Origin: Bacteroidia bacterium
Lineage (GTDB): Bacteria; Bacteroidota; Bacteroidia; Bacteroidales; Paludibacteraceae
DNA: 35,954 nt
Reading direction: 5' to 3'
Assembly (NCBI GenBank): GCA_021152555.1
Contig: JAGKVE010000013.1
Coordinates: 1-35,954, forward strand
The notes under the pieces are model-generated. The model ran no database searches, was not told the DNA's origin, and worked only from the letters and a program-made list of their open reading frames with translations. Every line of letters begins with the position of its first letter. The stretch's first letter is position 1. This document shows positions 24,649 to 33,245 of this stretch, piece by piece. The translations under genes and the position numbers were made by a program.

Positions 24649-26199
24649 TCAGTTGATTTTTACATTCTCTACTGACGGAGCTATTGAGAACGCTTCGCCT
24701 TTCGTCGGCGTTATATTCACATTATCAATAACCAGCCCGTCGGTTTGACGGAAGAGTGCGCCCTCTTCTGCACTGATAACAATATTGCGCAGCGTGACAT
24801 TCTTGATTTTCATTTCCGGCAGACCGTTGAAATAGACTGCGCGTTTGATGTCGCGGCCGATTACATTCTCAATGACAATATTACGAAAGGCCGGCGTCTC
24901 TTCACTTGCTTCCGGAGCCTCGGCGTTCATGCGTGCCGCCAGTTCTTCTTCCGTCTCTTCGCCGGCACCTTTGCCGCCATAGAACAAGTCAAAGAGAAGA
25001 CCCTCGTTGGGGATATTGATCATATTGACATCGCGGATATAGATATTCTCCACTACGCCGCCACGGCCGCGGGTGGATTTGAAACGCAGACCGACATCGG
25101 TACCGATATACAAGTTATTGCGCACCTCTACATTCCTGATACCGCCCGACATCTCAGAGCCGCAGACGAAGCCACCGTGACCATGATAAACGACACAATC
25201 ATCCACAATGACATTCTCGGTTGGGATACCTCTGTCGCGTCCCGGCTTGTCCTTGCCGGATTTCATGCAGATTGCGTCATCGCCCACATCAAACGAACAA
25301 TGGCTGATAACCACATTCTTGCAGGACTCGACATCTACACCGTCGCCGTTCTGGCTATACCACGGATTACGTACATTAAGGTCACGCAGTATGAGGTTCT
25401 CACAGCACATCGGGTGCAAGTTCCATGCGGGTGAGTTCTCGAACGTCACACCTTCCAAGAGAATATTTTTACAGTCCACAAAATGCAGCATCACCGGACG
25501 GAGGAAAGATTTCACTACCTGCCATAGGCTGTCATCCGTAATCACCGGTACGTTCTGATCCAGACAATAGGACTGCGCCAAAATAGACGCGCTGTCAGGA
25601 TACCAGATCTTATCATCCGCCACTACACCACCCTTCTCTTTGAGGTGCTTTTTCCACTGCCCTGCAGTCACTTTGCTTTTCTTGAGCGGTCGCCACCAGT
25701 CGCCGTTGCCGTTGAACGAGCCATGGCCGGTGATTGCTATATTTTCCGCATTACGGGCGTTAAGCGGGCTGGTACAGCGCTTGGTAGGAATACCTTCAAA
25801 CCACTCGTCATATATCTCATAAAGATCGAGGTCATGCGAGAAAACGACAAGGCTGTTCGGCTCCGTATAAAGGCGCACATTCGATTTGAGAGTGATCGGA
25901 CCTGTTGTGAATACACCGGCAGGTATAACAACCGTTCCTCCTCCCGCCCCGGTACACTCGTCTATGGCTTTCTGGATAGCCTCTGTGGAGAGCAGTACGC
26001 CTGTCTTGTCTGCTCCGTAGTCCAATACGTTAAACGTGCGGTTCGGGAACTGAGGCACTTTCACTTGAGGCATCTTGAAAGACGCCGATTTGGTAAGTTG
26101 GTCAATGTCGTTTTGCTTGGTCGTCTGATACTTCGACGAAGCCGTACAGGCACTCAACATAGCTGCAATGAGCAGCAAAAGAGAAAAATGTTTCTTCAT
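24649..26199 (-). CDS. GH28 polygalacturonase-like lipoprotein
   Basis: Family 28 glycoside hydrolase that cleaves galacturonan or rhamnogalacturonan in pectin, 516 residues from the ATG at 26199. Lipobox L-S-A-C gives a lipidated Cys18, so it is periplasmic or at the cell surface. The parallel beta-helix carries family active-site motifs NGDGVD (284-289, in place of NTDG), GDDAICMKSG (306-315), GHGG (340-343) and RFKSTRGRGG (372-381). An in-frame ATG at 26223 overlaps the truA stop as ATGA and would add eight residues, so coupled translation from there is also possible. An acidic insert (~420-440, E-E-T-E-E-E-L) is not in all members. No SusCD pair or other pectin genes are near. Confidence 0.92.
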   Translation of the reverse strand: MKKHFSLLLLIAAMLSACTASSKYQTTKQNDIDQLTKSASFKMPQVKVPQFPNRTFNVLDYGADKTGVLLSTEAIQKAIDECTGAGGGTVVIPAGVFTTGPITLKSNVRLYTEPNSLVVFSHDLDLYEIYDEWFEGIPTKRCTSPLNARNAENIAITGHGSFNGNGDWWRPLKKSKVTAGQWKKHLKEKGGVVADDKIWYPDSASILAQSYCLDQNVPVITDDSLWQVVKSFLRPVMLHFVDCKNILLEGVTFENSPAWNLHPMCCENLILRDLNVRNPWYSQNGDGVDVESCKNVVISHCSFDVGDDAICMKSGKDKPGRDRGIPTENVIVDDCVVYHGHGGFVCGSEMSGGIRNVEVRNNLYIGTDVGLRFKSTRGRGGVVENIYIRDVNMINIPNEGLLFDLFYGGKGAGEETEEELAARMNAEAPEASEETPAFRNIVIENVIGRDIKRAVYFNGLPEMKIKNVTLRNIVISAEEGALFRQTDGLVIDNVNITPTKGEAFSIAPSVENVKIN

Positions 26200-26219
26200 A
26201 CGATTAGTTGGTAAATTTT

Positions 26220-26963
26220 TCATAAGTATATAGTATTTGGATATTTGATTTCCACTAATGCGAGCCCCTCAGCCGGCGCCGAATGTCCTGCGCGGCACCT
26301 ATCGTGCGCAGCGATAACCTCTCTAAACCCGGCAGGTGTCATGCGTCCTCTCCCCACCTCAAAGAGCGTACCTACCACCGCGCGCACCATATTCCTCAAA
26401 AAACGGTCAGCCGTAATCACAAAACAGGCCTCTGTCTCTGACTCCTGGACCCATTTTGCCTCACGCACATCGCAGATAGTGGTCTTGACATCTGTGTGGG
26501 TGCGGCAGAATGAAGCAAAATCTTGTTTACCCAACATATATTCCGCCGCATGGTTCATTGCCTCATAATCCAGATGCTGCGCTACGCGCGCGCGATATAA
26601 ATAGGTGTACGGGTCTTTGCGGGTTGAGATGCGGTACCAATAAGTGCGTTCCGTAGCATCAAACCGCGCGTGGGCGTCATCAGCCACATGACGGATATCG
26701 GTTATAGCAATAGACGGGGGCAGCAGATTATTGAGCCGCGCAGCAAAATTGCCGGGCAAGGATTTGGAAATATCAAAATGCGCCACCATCTTCTGCGCAT
26801 GCACACCTGCATCAGTCCGACCGGCAAAAGTGAGAGCGACAGATTCGCGCAAGATTGTTGCGAAAGCCGTCTCCATCTCCGCCTGTATCGTATTACCGTT
26901 CGGTTGCGTCTGCGAGCCATGGTAACCCGTACCGTCATATGCAAATGTGACAAAGTAGCGCAT
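26220..26963 (-). CDS. truA: tRNA pseudouridine synthase A
   Basis: Makes pseudouridine at positions 38-40 of the tRNA anticodon arm. 247 residues is normal for the family. The N-terminal Y-D-G-T-G-Y-H-G-S-Q (9-18) and catalytic F-A-G-R-T-D-A-G-V-H-A (Asp51) are intact, and R-F-L-R-N-M-V-R near residue 190 is the family's C-terminal motif. Ends at TGA 26220-26222, which overlaps a possible GH28 start. Its start is separated from the upstream flippase stop by seven bases of a heptamer array. Confidence 0.97.
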   Translation of the reverse strand: MRYFVTFAYDGTGYHGSQTQPNGNTIQAEMETAFATILRESVALTFAGRTDAGVHAQKMVAHFDISKSLPGNFAARLNNLLPPSIAITDIRHVADDAHARFDATERTYWYRISTRKDPYTYLYRARVAQHLDYEAMNHAAEYMLGKQDFASFCRTHTDVKTTICDVREAKWVQESETEACFVITADRFLRNMVRAVVGTLFEVGRGRMTPAGFREVIAAHDRCRAGHSAPAEGLALVEIKYPNTIYL

Positions 26964-26966
26964 GTG

Positions 26967-26991
26967 GTGTTTAGTGTTTAGTGTTTAGTGC
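26967..26991 (-). repeat. Heptamer array at the flippase 3' end
   Basis: On the coding strand three ACTAAAC units in tandem encode the last residues A-L-N-T-K-H of the flippase, supply its TAA stop (26971-26973), and end just before the truA ATG. Confidence 0.85.
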
Positions 26992-28464
26992 TTTTTCAAT
27001 CTGTGCGTTTATCTCGGGAGACAGTTCCGCTTTGTATGCTATCCACGCTCCTCCGCACAACAGGACAAAGCTCCGAAGAAGACTGTCAATCCATATATTG
27101 AGGGCAGGCAAGCAGGTCTGCCACAACCAATTCAGTACAAAGACGGCAATTAGCAACGCAAGGATACACCACCAGCGTTTGTCCACCACATGAAAATGCC
27201 CGAGCGGAATAACCGTACCTATTATCAGCGCATAATACAACCCATAGGAAAGCAGATTGCTCATCGCGGCGCCCGTCATCCCGTACAGAGGGACAAGCCG
27301 GTTATTGAGCACTAACGCACTGACCGTCAAGATAAGAGACAACAACAGGCTGAAGGCATAGTAACGCGAGTAGTTCAACGCCGTGAAACAAATAGAGAAT
27401 GTAGCCAAAACCAATTGGCTGACACCCAGGATCAGCACCACATTTTTTGCTTGGGCATAGGTGGCGCCATTCGGCAAAATATGGTAAATAAGGTCTATAT
27501 TAACCCATATAATCAGCAAGATAAACCCGCCGACAAGCAACATTGTCCGCGTCACTTGGCGAATAAGGGTAGAGCATTCGTCTGTATTTCCCTCCTTGAT
27601 AGCCCTCGCCAACTGCGGCGATGCGATGGCTGACACAGAACGGTTCGGCACACTCACCAACACCGACATATAGGTGGCTATGGCAAATATGCCCGTACTA
27701 TCCAAACCCATTTTGGCGGTTATAAAAAACGAAGAAAGGGTCGGTGCCAAAACAGTTGTCAGCGCAGAAATAAGCAAAAAGCCCGTATATACAATATACC
27801 GCCGCACAAGCGGTTTGTTCGCGCGCAAAAACTGCCAGTCAGGATGCAGATTAATGCGCTCCAAAGAAAAGAAATAACTCAAATTGATGAGTGCCGCCAC
27901 GGCGTAATTGGCGCAAAGAGCGATTACCAACCCATCCAGCGAGAAAATGCGGAAAGCATATAGCAGATAGATGACAAGCAGCCCGACCCGTACCACCAAT
28001 TCGCGCACCGCACGCGGAACGACAATATGCATCAACACTGTGCAGGTCGATTCGCAAATGGTCTGGTACAGCATGAAGAACGCCATTGGAAGTACAAAAT
28101 AATAGTACTCGACAAAGAGAGGAGACTTGTCTCCGAACCAAGCCCCGAGAGGCACACGGCACCCCCAATAGACAAGCGCGAAAAGAAGAAACCCTACAAA
28201 GGGCACGACCAATGCCCAGAAGAAAAAGCCGTGGTCTGTCTCTTTCTCACGGAAATACGGATAGAAACGAATGATGCTACTGCTCGTTCCCAGTTGGGCA
28301 AGTCCGATGAATAGTGTCGCCGCATCAACAAGCACTCGCGCCAACCCGATTTCCTCTGTTGTGAGGAAACGGGTCAGCACGAAGAACGTGGTGACAACGC
28401 CTACGGCGATGCCTAAATAGGTCACTATCGTACCACGTATAGACTGTTTTGCGATGACGCCCAT
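26971..28464 (-). CDS. Polysaccharide flippase, Wzx/MATE-like
   Basis: Inner-membrane protein of 497 residues with about 12-14 hydrophobic helices, of the polysaccharide-biosynthesis (MOP) superfamily that flips lipid-linked oligosaccharides. It begins S-I-R-G-T-I-V-T-Y-L-G-I-A-V-G, the usual first helix, and has R-F-L-T-T-E-E-I-G-L-A-R near residue 35. Which glycan it moves is unknown. Its C-terminal six residues and stop come from a heptamer array, so the native end may have been shifted. A second family member is encoded at 31112-32563. Confidence 0.88.
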   Translation of the reverse strand: MGVIAKQSIRGTIVTYLGIAVGVVTTFFVLTRFLTTEEIGLARVLVDAATLFIGLAQLGTSSSIIRFYPYFREKETDHGFFFWALVVPFVGFLLFALVYWGCRVPLGAWFGDKSPLFVEYYYFVLPMAFFMLYQTICESTCTVLMHIVVPRAVRELVVRVGLLVIYLLYAFRIFSLDGLVIALCANYAVAALINLSYFFSLERINLHPDWQFLRANKPLVRRYIVYTGFLLISALTTVLAPTLSSFFITAKMGLDSTGIFAIATYMSVLVSVPNRSVSAIASPQLARAIKEGNTDECSTLIRQVTRTMLLVGGFILLIIWVNIDLIYHILPNGATYAQAKNVVLILGVSQLVLATFSICFTALNYSRYYAFSLLLSLILTVSALVLNNRLVPLYGMTGAAMSNLLSYGLYYALIIGTVIPLGHFHVVDKRWWCILALLIAVFVLNWLWQTCLPALNIWIDSLLRSFVLLCGGAWIAYKAELSPEINAQIEKALNTKH

Positions 28465-28470
28465 AGCTAA

Positions 28471-28500
28471 ATTGAAAGTTGATAGTTGAAAGTTGAAAGA
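28471..28500 (-). repeat. Heptamer array upstream of the flippase
   Basis: On the coding strand, units CTTTCAA (three) and CTATCAA (one) in tandem, ending about 12 bases before the flippase ATG. It differs from the array at the other end of the same spacer. Confidence 0.8.
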
Positions 28501-28565
28501 AGTCGCTTAGTGGCTGGTTAAAAAGAGATAGAAAAACTTGCAACTCATAACTTTTTAACTTCTTT

Positions 28566-28603
28566 AAACTCTAAACCATAAACTCTAAACCATAAACTCT
28601 AAA
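28566..28603 (-). repeat. Heptamer array immediately after the FKBP stop
   Basis: Directly after the TAG stop, alternating TTTAGAG and TTTATGG units (five clear copies and one decayed TTTAAAG) run in perfect seven-base register. The rest of the 139-base spacer is AT-rich and otherwise empty apart from the array at 28471-28500. Confidence 0.88.
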
Positions 28604-29851
28604 CTATTTGATCTCCAGCAGCTCGACAGTGAAAATCAAGGTAGCAAACGGAGGAATCGACTGACCTGCGCCGCGCTCGCCGTAACCTAACTCATATGGG
28701 ATATAGAGTTTGTATTTGGAGCCGACAGGCATCAGCTGCAAACCTTCCGTCCAGCCTTTGATGACACCATTGAGCGGGAACTCAATAGGCTCGCCGCGCT
28801 GGTAACTGCTGTCGAAAACAGTGCCGTCAATCAGCGTGCCTTCATAATGCACTTTGACAGTCTGCTCTGCCGTCGGTTTCTTACCCTTACCCTGAACAAG
28901 CACCTCATATTGCAAGCCGCTGTCGGTCACTTTCACGCCGTCGCGCAGTGCATTCTCCTGAAGGAATTTCTCGCCTTCTGCCTTGGTATCACCATATTTG
29001 AGACGCGAGATAACAGAATCCACATAGTGGCTGGCTGCCTGCATGTCAAACTGCTCCGTGTAGTTATAAAGACCATTGATGAAGCCTTGCTTAAGCAGGT
29101 CATAATTGGTCTCCAGTCCCGAAATACCGAGCAGACCAACAGGCTCTTGCTCACGTACGGTCTTGCCGATATTCTTAGCCATGGAAACCAACTGCGGGTT
29201 GCGGACACTCTGCTTGAGCCCTTTGTTCACATTGTCAATGAACTCATCTATAGCTTCGCCCGTGGTATCATTAGCTTGCAGATAATCTTTGATTTGCGCG
29301 CCGTTCAGGTAGCCGAAAGCGTAGTTGAGCGAGTCGATATTGCTGTTGAGAGTAACCGGTTTTGCTTTTTTCTGGCATTTGGCATATACCACTTTCCCTT
29401 TTTCTGCACTCTCTTTCGGAGCCTGATAACTTGCCATAAAAATAGCCTCGGCCGCCGACTCCGTCATCACTGTTGTGTCCTCCAAAAGGGCATTGGTCAC
29501 ACCTTGGAAGAAGATTTTCTCATTGAGAGTCCAAGCCTCGTTTTCTGCCAGACCTTTTGTTTCAAAGGACTTAACCGACGCACCGAACTGACGGCCTGCC
29601 TGAGCTATGTCACTCAATGCTTCCTCTTTGTCCAAATAGGCGTTCTCAAGAGCGTCAATAAATTCGGCCACTGCCTCGTCGGAACTGTCGTTTGCGAGGT
29701 AATACATTTTAATTTGCAATCCGTTGAGCAGACCCAGTGCATAATTCACGGAGTCGGATTCGTTTGTCAGCTGCGCTTCTTGCGCTTTGTAACTGTTGCC
29801 GCAGGAAATCATTGCCAATGCGGTCAATAATACAATACTTAATTTTTTCAT
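28604..29851 (-). CDS. FKBP-type peptidyl-prolyl isomerase lipoprotein, duplicated N-domain
   Basis: Exported isomerase of 415 residues that helps fold envelope proteins. The lipobox A-M-I-S-C gives lipidated Cys17. Two homologous helical FKBP N-type domains follow: one opens S-D-S-V-N-Y-A-L-G-L-L-N-G-L-Q-I-K (~33), the other I-D-S-L-N-Y-A-F-G-Y-L-N-G-A-Q-I-K (~175). A catalytic FKBP domain (~315-415) has V-H-Y-E-G-T-L-I-D-G-T-V-F-D-S-S-Y and G-W-T-E-G-L-Q-L-M. The doubling is unusual, since MIP/FkpA-like proteins have one dimerisation domain. The catalytic domain is very close, including at DNA level, to that of the next gene (29882), so the pair arose by recent duplication or gene conversion. 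Confidence 0.93.
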   Translation of the reverse strand: MKKLSIVLLTALAMISCGNSYKAQEAQLTNESDSVNYALGLLNGLQIKMYYLANDSSDEAVAEFIDALENAYLDKEEALSDIAQAGRQFGASVKSFETKGLAENEAWTLNEKIFFQGVTNALLEDTTVMTESAAEAIFMASYQAPKESAEKGKVVYAKCQKKAKPVTLNSNIDSLNYAFGYLNGAQIKDYLQANDTTGEAIDEFIDNVNKGLKQSVRNPQLVSMAKNIGKTVREQEPVGLLGISGLETNYDLLKQGFINGLYNYTEQFDMQAASHYVDSVISRLKYGDTKAEGEKFLQENALRDGVKVTDSGLQYEVLVQGKGKKPTAEQTVKVHYEGTLIDGTVFDSSYQRGEPIEFPLNGVIKGWTEGLQLMPVGSKYKLYIPYELGYGERGAGQSIPPFATLIFTVELLEIK

Positions 29852-29881
29852 CTTGTTAGTTGTTTTTATAGCTGTTTTTGA

Positions 29882-30397
29882 TTATTCGATACCCAATAAC
29901 TCAACCGTAAAGATCAGCGCTGCATAAGGCGGGATAGAAGCTCCTGCCCCACTCTCTCCATATGCTAACTGATACGGGATAAAGAATTTATATTTCGACC
30001 CGACGGACATCAGTTGCAAACCTTCCGTCCAGCCTTTGATAACACCGTTGAGCGGGAAAGAAATAGATTCGCCGCGTTTGTAACTGCTGTCAAAAACGGT
30101 ACCGTCAATCAGCGTGCCTTCATAATGCACTTTGACGGTGTCGGTGGCTTTCGGTTTTTGGCCGAGAGTAGCTTCTAACACCTCGTATTGCAAGCCGCTT
30201 GCGGTCACTTTCACACCTTCGCGTTTTGCATTCTCGGCAAGAAATTTCTCGCCTTCCTCCTTTGCTTTTGCGGACAGGTTCATTACATAATCGATACCTT
30301 GTTTGAACTCTTCGTAATTGAGTTCTTTCTGACCGTATTGCATCAAATACTGCGCTACGGATGTTCCTAATTGAAACGATAAACTGTTGGTGTTCAT
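29882..30397 (-). CDS. Small FKBP-type peptidyl-prolyl isomerase
   Basis: A 171-residue FKBP protein without a signal peptide, thus probably cytoplasmic (FklB-like). A short helical N-domain (~1-60) is followed by the catalytic domain (~85-171) with V-H-Y-E-G-T-L-I-D-G-T-V-F-D-S-S-Y, G-V-I-K-G-W-T-E-G-L-Q-L-M and the closing I-P-P-Y-A-A-L-I-F-T-V-E-L-L. It precedes the lipoprotein paralogue in the operon by 30 bases. The pair probably serves the two compartments. Confidence 0.93.
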   Translation of the reverse strand: MNTNSLSFQLGTSVAQYLMQYGQKELNYEEFKQGIDYVMNLSAKAKEEGEKFLAENAKREGVKVTASGLQYEVLEATLGQKPKATDTVKVHYEGTLIDGTVFDSSYKRGESISFPLNGVIKGWTEGLQLMSVGSKYKFFIPYQLAYGESGAGASIPPYAALIFTVELLGIE

Positions 30398-30435
30398 AAA
30401 ATTATTTACTATTTATTATTTACTGTTTTTGTTTA
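30398..30435 (-). repeat. Heptamer-like array, riboflavin synthase-FKBP spacer
   Basis: Starting at the riboflavin synthase TAA, the coding strand has AT-rich sequence and then units TAAATAA and TAAATAG in seven-base register up to the FKBP start. Low complexity makes this the weakest of the arrays. Confidence 0.6.
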
Positions 30436-31077
30436 TTTATTCAGAATAGCGGCATATCTTGAGAGATATTTACCCAATATGTCAAACTCTATATTGACTA
30501 CCGTTCCCTCTTTTATATATTTGAAATTTGTTTCCTCGTGTGTGTAAGGAATAATACAAACAGAGACGTACCCTTTATCGCCTTTTATATCCGGTTCGCA
30601 TACCGTCAGACTGACGCCGTTAATGGTGACAGACCCTTTATCCACGCAGAAATATCCGCGTTCTATCATTTCACGCGTAGAGGCATATTCGAAGCGGTAA
30701 TACCAACTTCCGTCTGTCTCTTTCGCCTCTATACAATGCGCCATTTGGTCCACATGTCCCTGAACGATATGCCCGTCAAGGCGGCCGCCCATCAGCATTG
30801 ACCGCTCTACATTTACCCAGTCGCCTTCTTGCAACAAGTCCAGATTGGTCAGCCGGAGAGTCTCCTGCATAGCGGTAACGGTATATACATTTACCATTTC
30901 ACCATTTACCATTTGGTCATTTGTCTTGACTACCGTCAGACAAACACCGTTATGGGCGATGGACTGGTCTATGCTCAGCGGTTCGCCGAACGGATTGCGG
31001 AGCGTAAAATGTTTATTCGTTTGCTCGGTCTCTACCTTAACGACCTGAGCCATGGTTTCTACTATTCCTGAGAACAT
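30433..31077 (-). CDS. ribE: Riboflavin synthase alpha subunit with in-frame repeat insert
   Basis: Makes riboflavin from two 6,7-dimethyl-8-ribityllumazine molecules in the cytoplasm. 214 residues: M-F-S-G-I-V-E start and two lumazine-binding halves with H-N-G-V-C-L-T-V-V (42-50) and I-N-G-V-S-L-T-V (152-159), plus G-G-x-L-D-G-H-I-V-Q-G-H-V-D (98-110). Between the first half's V-V and the conserved Y-T-V-T-A-M-Q-E-T-L there is an extra T-N-D-Q-M-V-N-G-E-M-V-N-V where family members usually have only a few residues. This stretch is encoded by the AAATGGT array at 30888-30922. It lies in a surface turn between strands, so activity is probably kept. Confidence 0.95.
   Translation of the reverse strand: MFSGIVETMAQVVKVETEQTNKHFTLRNPFGEPLSIDQSIAHNGVCLTVVKTNDQMVNGEMVNVYTVTAMQETLRLTNLDLLQEGDWVNVERSMLMGGRLDGHIVQGHVDQMAHCIEAKETDGSWYYRFEYASTREMIERGYFCVDKGSVTINGVSLTVCEPDIKGDKGYVSVCIIPYTHEETNFKYIKEGTVVNIEFDILGKYLSRYAAILNK
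30888..30922 (-). repeat. AAATGGT array inside the riboflavin synthase gene
   Basis: The coding strand carries four AAATGGT/AAATGAC-type units at seven- to eight-base spacing, in frame, adding about ten residues. The unit type is the same as in the exoA-lptB spacer 19 kb away (11856-11906), including the otherwise uncommon AAATGAC variant. Confidence 0.85.
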
Positions 31078-31111
31078 AAAGTTATTTATTATTTAGACAG
31101 TTACAATTTGT

Positions 31112-32563
31112 TCATTTTTTCTTGAAGTACTTGCCGACTACCGGTAGTCCGGAGAGCGGGAAATCCCGTCGGGTCATTACTATGAGGTATATGGCAATGA
31201 GGAGTGTTCCTATTCCCATCAGCAGCCACATGTTACTGATGTAGTACAGCCGCAACGCATAATATACAGCCAACAGACCTATGGTCAACGCGGTATATCC
31301 GCCGATACTTTTGAGATCATACGGGATAGGTGCTTTTTTCTGACCGATGAAATAAGACATCAGCATGATGCAGAAATAGCAAACAAGGCTGCTTCCGCAA
31401 CTTGCCCAGTACCCGATACGCGGTACTCCGACAATCTGCAGCACTAACGTGATGACCAGCCCGATGAGCGAGAAATACGCTCCCCATTTGGTCTCATCTG
31501 TCAGCTTGTACCAGAAACTGAGATTGAAATAGACACCTTGGAACACATATGTCCAAAGCACTACCGGCACTATTTTCAACCCCTCCCAATAAGCGCTGGA
31601 CACAATATAACGGAATATATCCAGGTAGAAAATAACGCCTAACAGGATGAGATACGAGAAGATAATATAATACTTCATCGCGTCTGCGTATGCCTCCACC
31701 GACTGGCGGTCTTTATGCTTGGAAAAGACGAACGGCTCATAAGCATAGCGGAAAGCCTGGGTGAACATCATCATCACCATCGCCACCTTGAAGCATGCGC
31801 CGTATATTCCCAACTGAGCTTGCGCGTCCGCGCCCGTGTATAAATAGGGAAAGAGTATACGGTCAAGCGTCTGGTTCATTATGCCCGCCACGCCAAGCAC
31901 CAAAAGCGGCAACGAATAGCGCAACATCTCTTTTAATACCGGCACGCTGAATTGTCCGCCTTTCGGCAACGTCAGCGGTAACAGACATAGCGTTTGGATA
32001 GTCGTTGCAAGGATATTGCTGAGAAAAACATAAAATACATCATTCTTTCCCAATATGACCAGGAAAAGGATATTGAACGCGATATTGAGAATGACGAACA
32101 GCAATTTCAATGCTGCGAAAGCAATCGGCCGTTTCTGATACCGCAGATAGGCAAACGGGATGCAGGCAAACGCATCAATAGCCACCGTTGCAAACATCAT
32201 TTCCACGAACTCCGAGTGGTCGGGGTAACCCAACGCATTGGCAATGGGTTGATGGAAAATAACAACCAGCATAGTGAACACCGCGCTGGAACACAGCAGG
32301 GTCAGAAAAGCCGTCTTATATACTGTTTGCGAATCATAGTCCTCACGATTGGAAAAACGGAAAAAACCGGTCTCCATGCCATACGTCAAGATGACTAACA
32401 ACAAGGCTGTCCAGGCATAGATATTCGTTACAATACCATAGTCCGATGTACGCGCCAAGGCGTACGTATATAATGGTACCAGCAAGTAATTCAGAAACTT
32501 GCCGATTATTGAACTTAATCCGTAAATGGCGGTGTCCTTCGCCAAGGATTTCATCTCACTCAT
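31112..32563 (-). CDS. Oligosaccharide flippase, Wzx-like
   Basis: Polytopic inner-membrane protein of the MOP/Wzx superfamily, 483 residues from the ATG at 32563, with about 14 hydrophobic helices. It begins M-S-E-M-K-S-L-A-K-D-T-A-I-Y-G-L-S-S-I-I-G-K, the typical amphipathic start of Bacteroidota members. A further ATG at 32554, two bases after the rsmI stop, would give 480 residues, and an ATG at 32596 would add only charged residues inside rsmI. It likely flips lipid-linked oligosaccharide but has no glycosyltransferase neighbours. It overlaps the rsmI stop by eight bases, so it is translationally coupled. Confidence 0.88.
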   Translation of the reverse strand: MSEMKSLAKDTAIYGLSSIIGKFLNYLLVPLYTYALARTSDYGIVTNIYAWTALLLVILTYGMETGFFRFSNREDYDSQTVYKTAFLTLLCSSAVFTMLVVIFHQPIANALGYPDHSEFVEMMFATVAIDAFACIPFAYLRYQKRPIAFAALKLLFVILNIAFNILFLVILGKNDVFYVFLSNILATTIQTLCLLPLTLPKGGQFSVPVLKEMLRYSLPLLVLGVAGIMNQTLDRILFPYLYTGADAQAQLGIYGACFKVAMVMMMFTQAFRYAYEPFVFSKHKDRQSVEAYADAMKYYIIFSYLILLGVIFYLDIFRYIVSSAYWEGLKIVPVVLWTYVFQGVYFNLSFWYKLTDETKWGAYFSLIGLVITLVLQIVGVPRIGYWASCGSSLVCYFCIMLMSYFIGQKKAPIPYDLKSIGGYTALTIGLLAVYYALRLYYISNMWLLMGIGTLLIAIYLIVMTRRDFPLSGLPVVGKYFKKK

Positions 32564-33245
32564 CTTCTCTTTCGGCTTTCGACTTTTGTCCTTCAACTAT
32601 GATTACAATCTCTCCCTTCGGCGGAGTTTGTTTAAAATGACATGACAGCTCCGCCAGCGAACCTCTTACCGTTTCTTCATGCACCTTGCTTATTTCCCGC
32701 GTCACACTCGCTTTGCGCTCCTCTCCGCATACCGCAGCCAGTTGCTCCAGCGTTTTTACCAAACGGAACGGCGATTCATAAATGATGAATGTCTCATCAA
32801 GCGCAGCGAGACAGGTAAGACGTGTCTGCCTTCCTTTCTTTTGCGGCAAAAAGCCTTCAAAATAAAAATGGTTGTTCGGCAGGCCGCTGTCCACCAATGC
32901 CGGAACAAAGGCGGTTGCTCCGGGCAGGCATTGGACTTCAACATCCGCTTCCGCCGCAGCGCGCACAAGAAAGAAACCCGGATCGCTGATAGCCGGCGTT
33001 CCCGCATCGGAAATCAGCGCTATATTGGCACCCGCCTTGAGGCGTTCCACTATATCGGCTGTCGTCTCATGCTCATTGAATTTATGATGGCTCTTCAGCG
33101 GCGTGTGAATATCAAAATGCTTCAATAACACACCGCTGGTGCGGGTGTCTTCGGCAAGTATCAAATCCACAGATTTCAGCACTTCTATCGCGCGGAACGT
33201 CATATCCTGCAGATTGCCAACCGGTGTCGGAACAATGTATAGCAT
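32556..33245 (-). CDS. rsmI: 16S rRNA C1402 2'-O-methyltransferase RsmI
   Basis: Methylates the ribose of C1402 in 16S rRNA using S-adenosylmethionine. 229 residues. L-Y-I-V-P-T-P-V-G-N-L-Q-D-M-T (2-16), A-E-D-T-R-T-S (31-37), S-D-A-G-T-P-A-I-S-D-P-G and C-L-P-G-A-T-A-F are the SAM-binding tetrapyrrole-methylase motifs. F-E-G-F-L-P and P-x-R-L follow. Its end overlaps the flippase start by eight bases. The start lies right after two TTGAGAA units. Confidence 0.96.
   Translation of the reverse strand: MLYIVPTPVGNLQDMTFRAIEVLKSVDLILAEDTRTSGVLLKHFDIHTPLKSHHKFNEHETTADIVERLKAGANIALISDAGTPAISDPGFFLVRAAAEADVEVQCLPGATAFVPALVDSGLPNNHFYFEGFLPQKKGRQTRLTCLAALDETFIIYESPFRLVKTLEQLAAVCGEERKASVTREISKVHEETVRGSLAELSCHFKQTPPKGEIVIIVEGQKSKAEREDE

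Noticed and set aside
28847..29830. Long open frame (327 codons) on the + strand opposite the FKBP lipoprotein gene
   Set aside because: It is antisense to a clear gene with recognisable domains, lacks a family signature, and has a composition explained by the codon use of the real gene.
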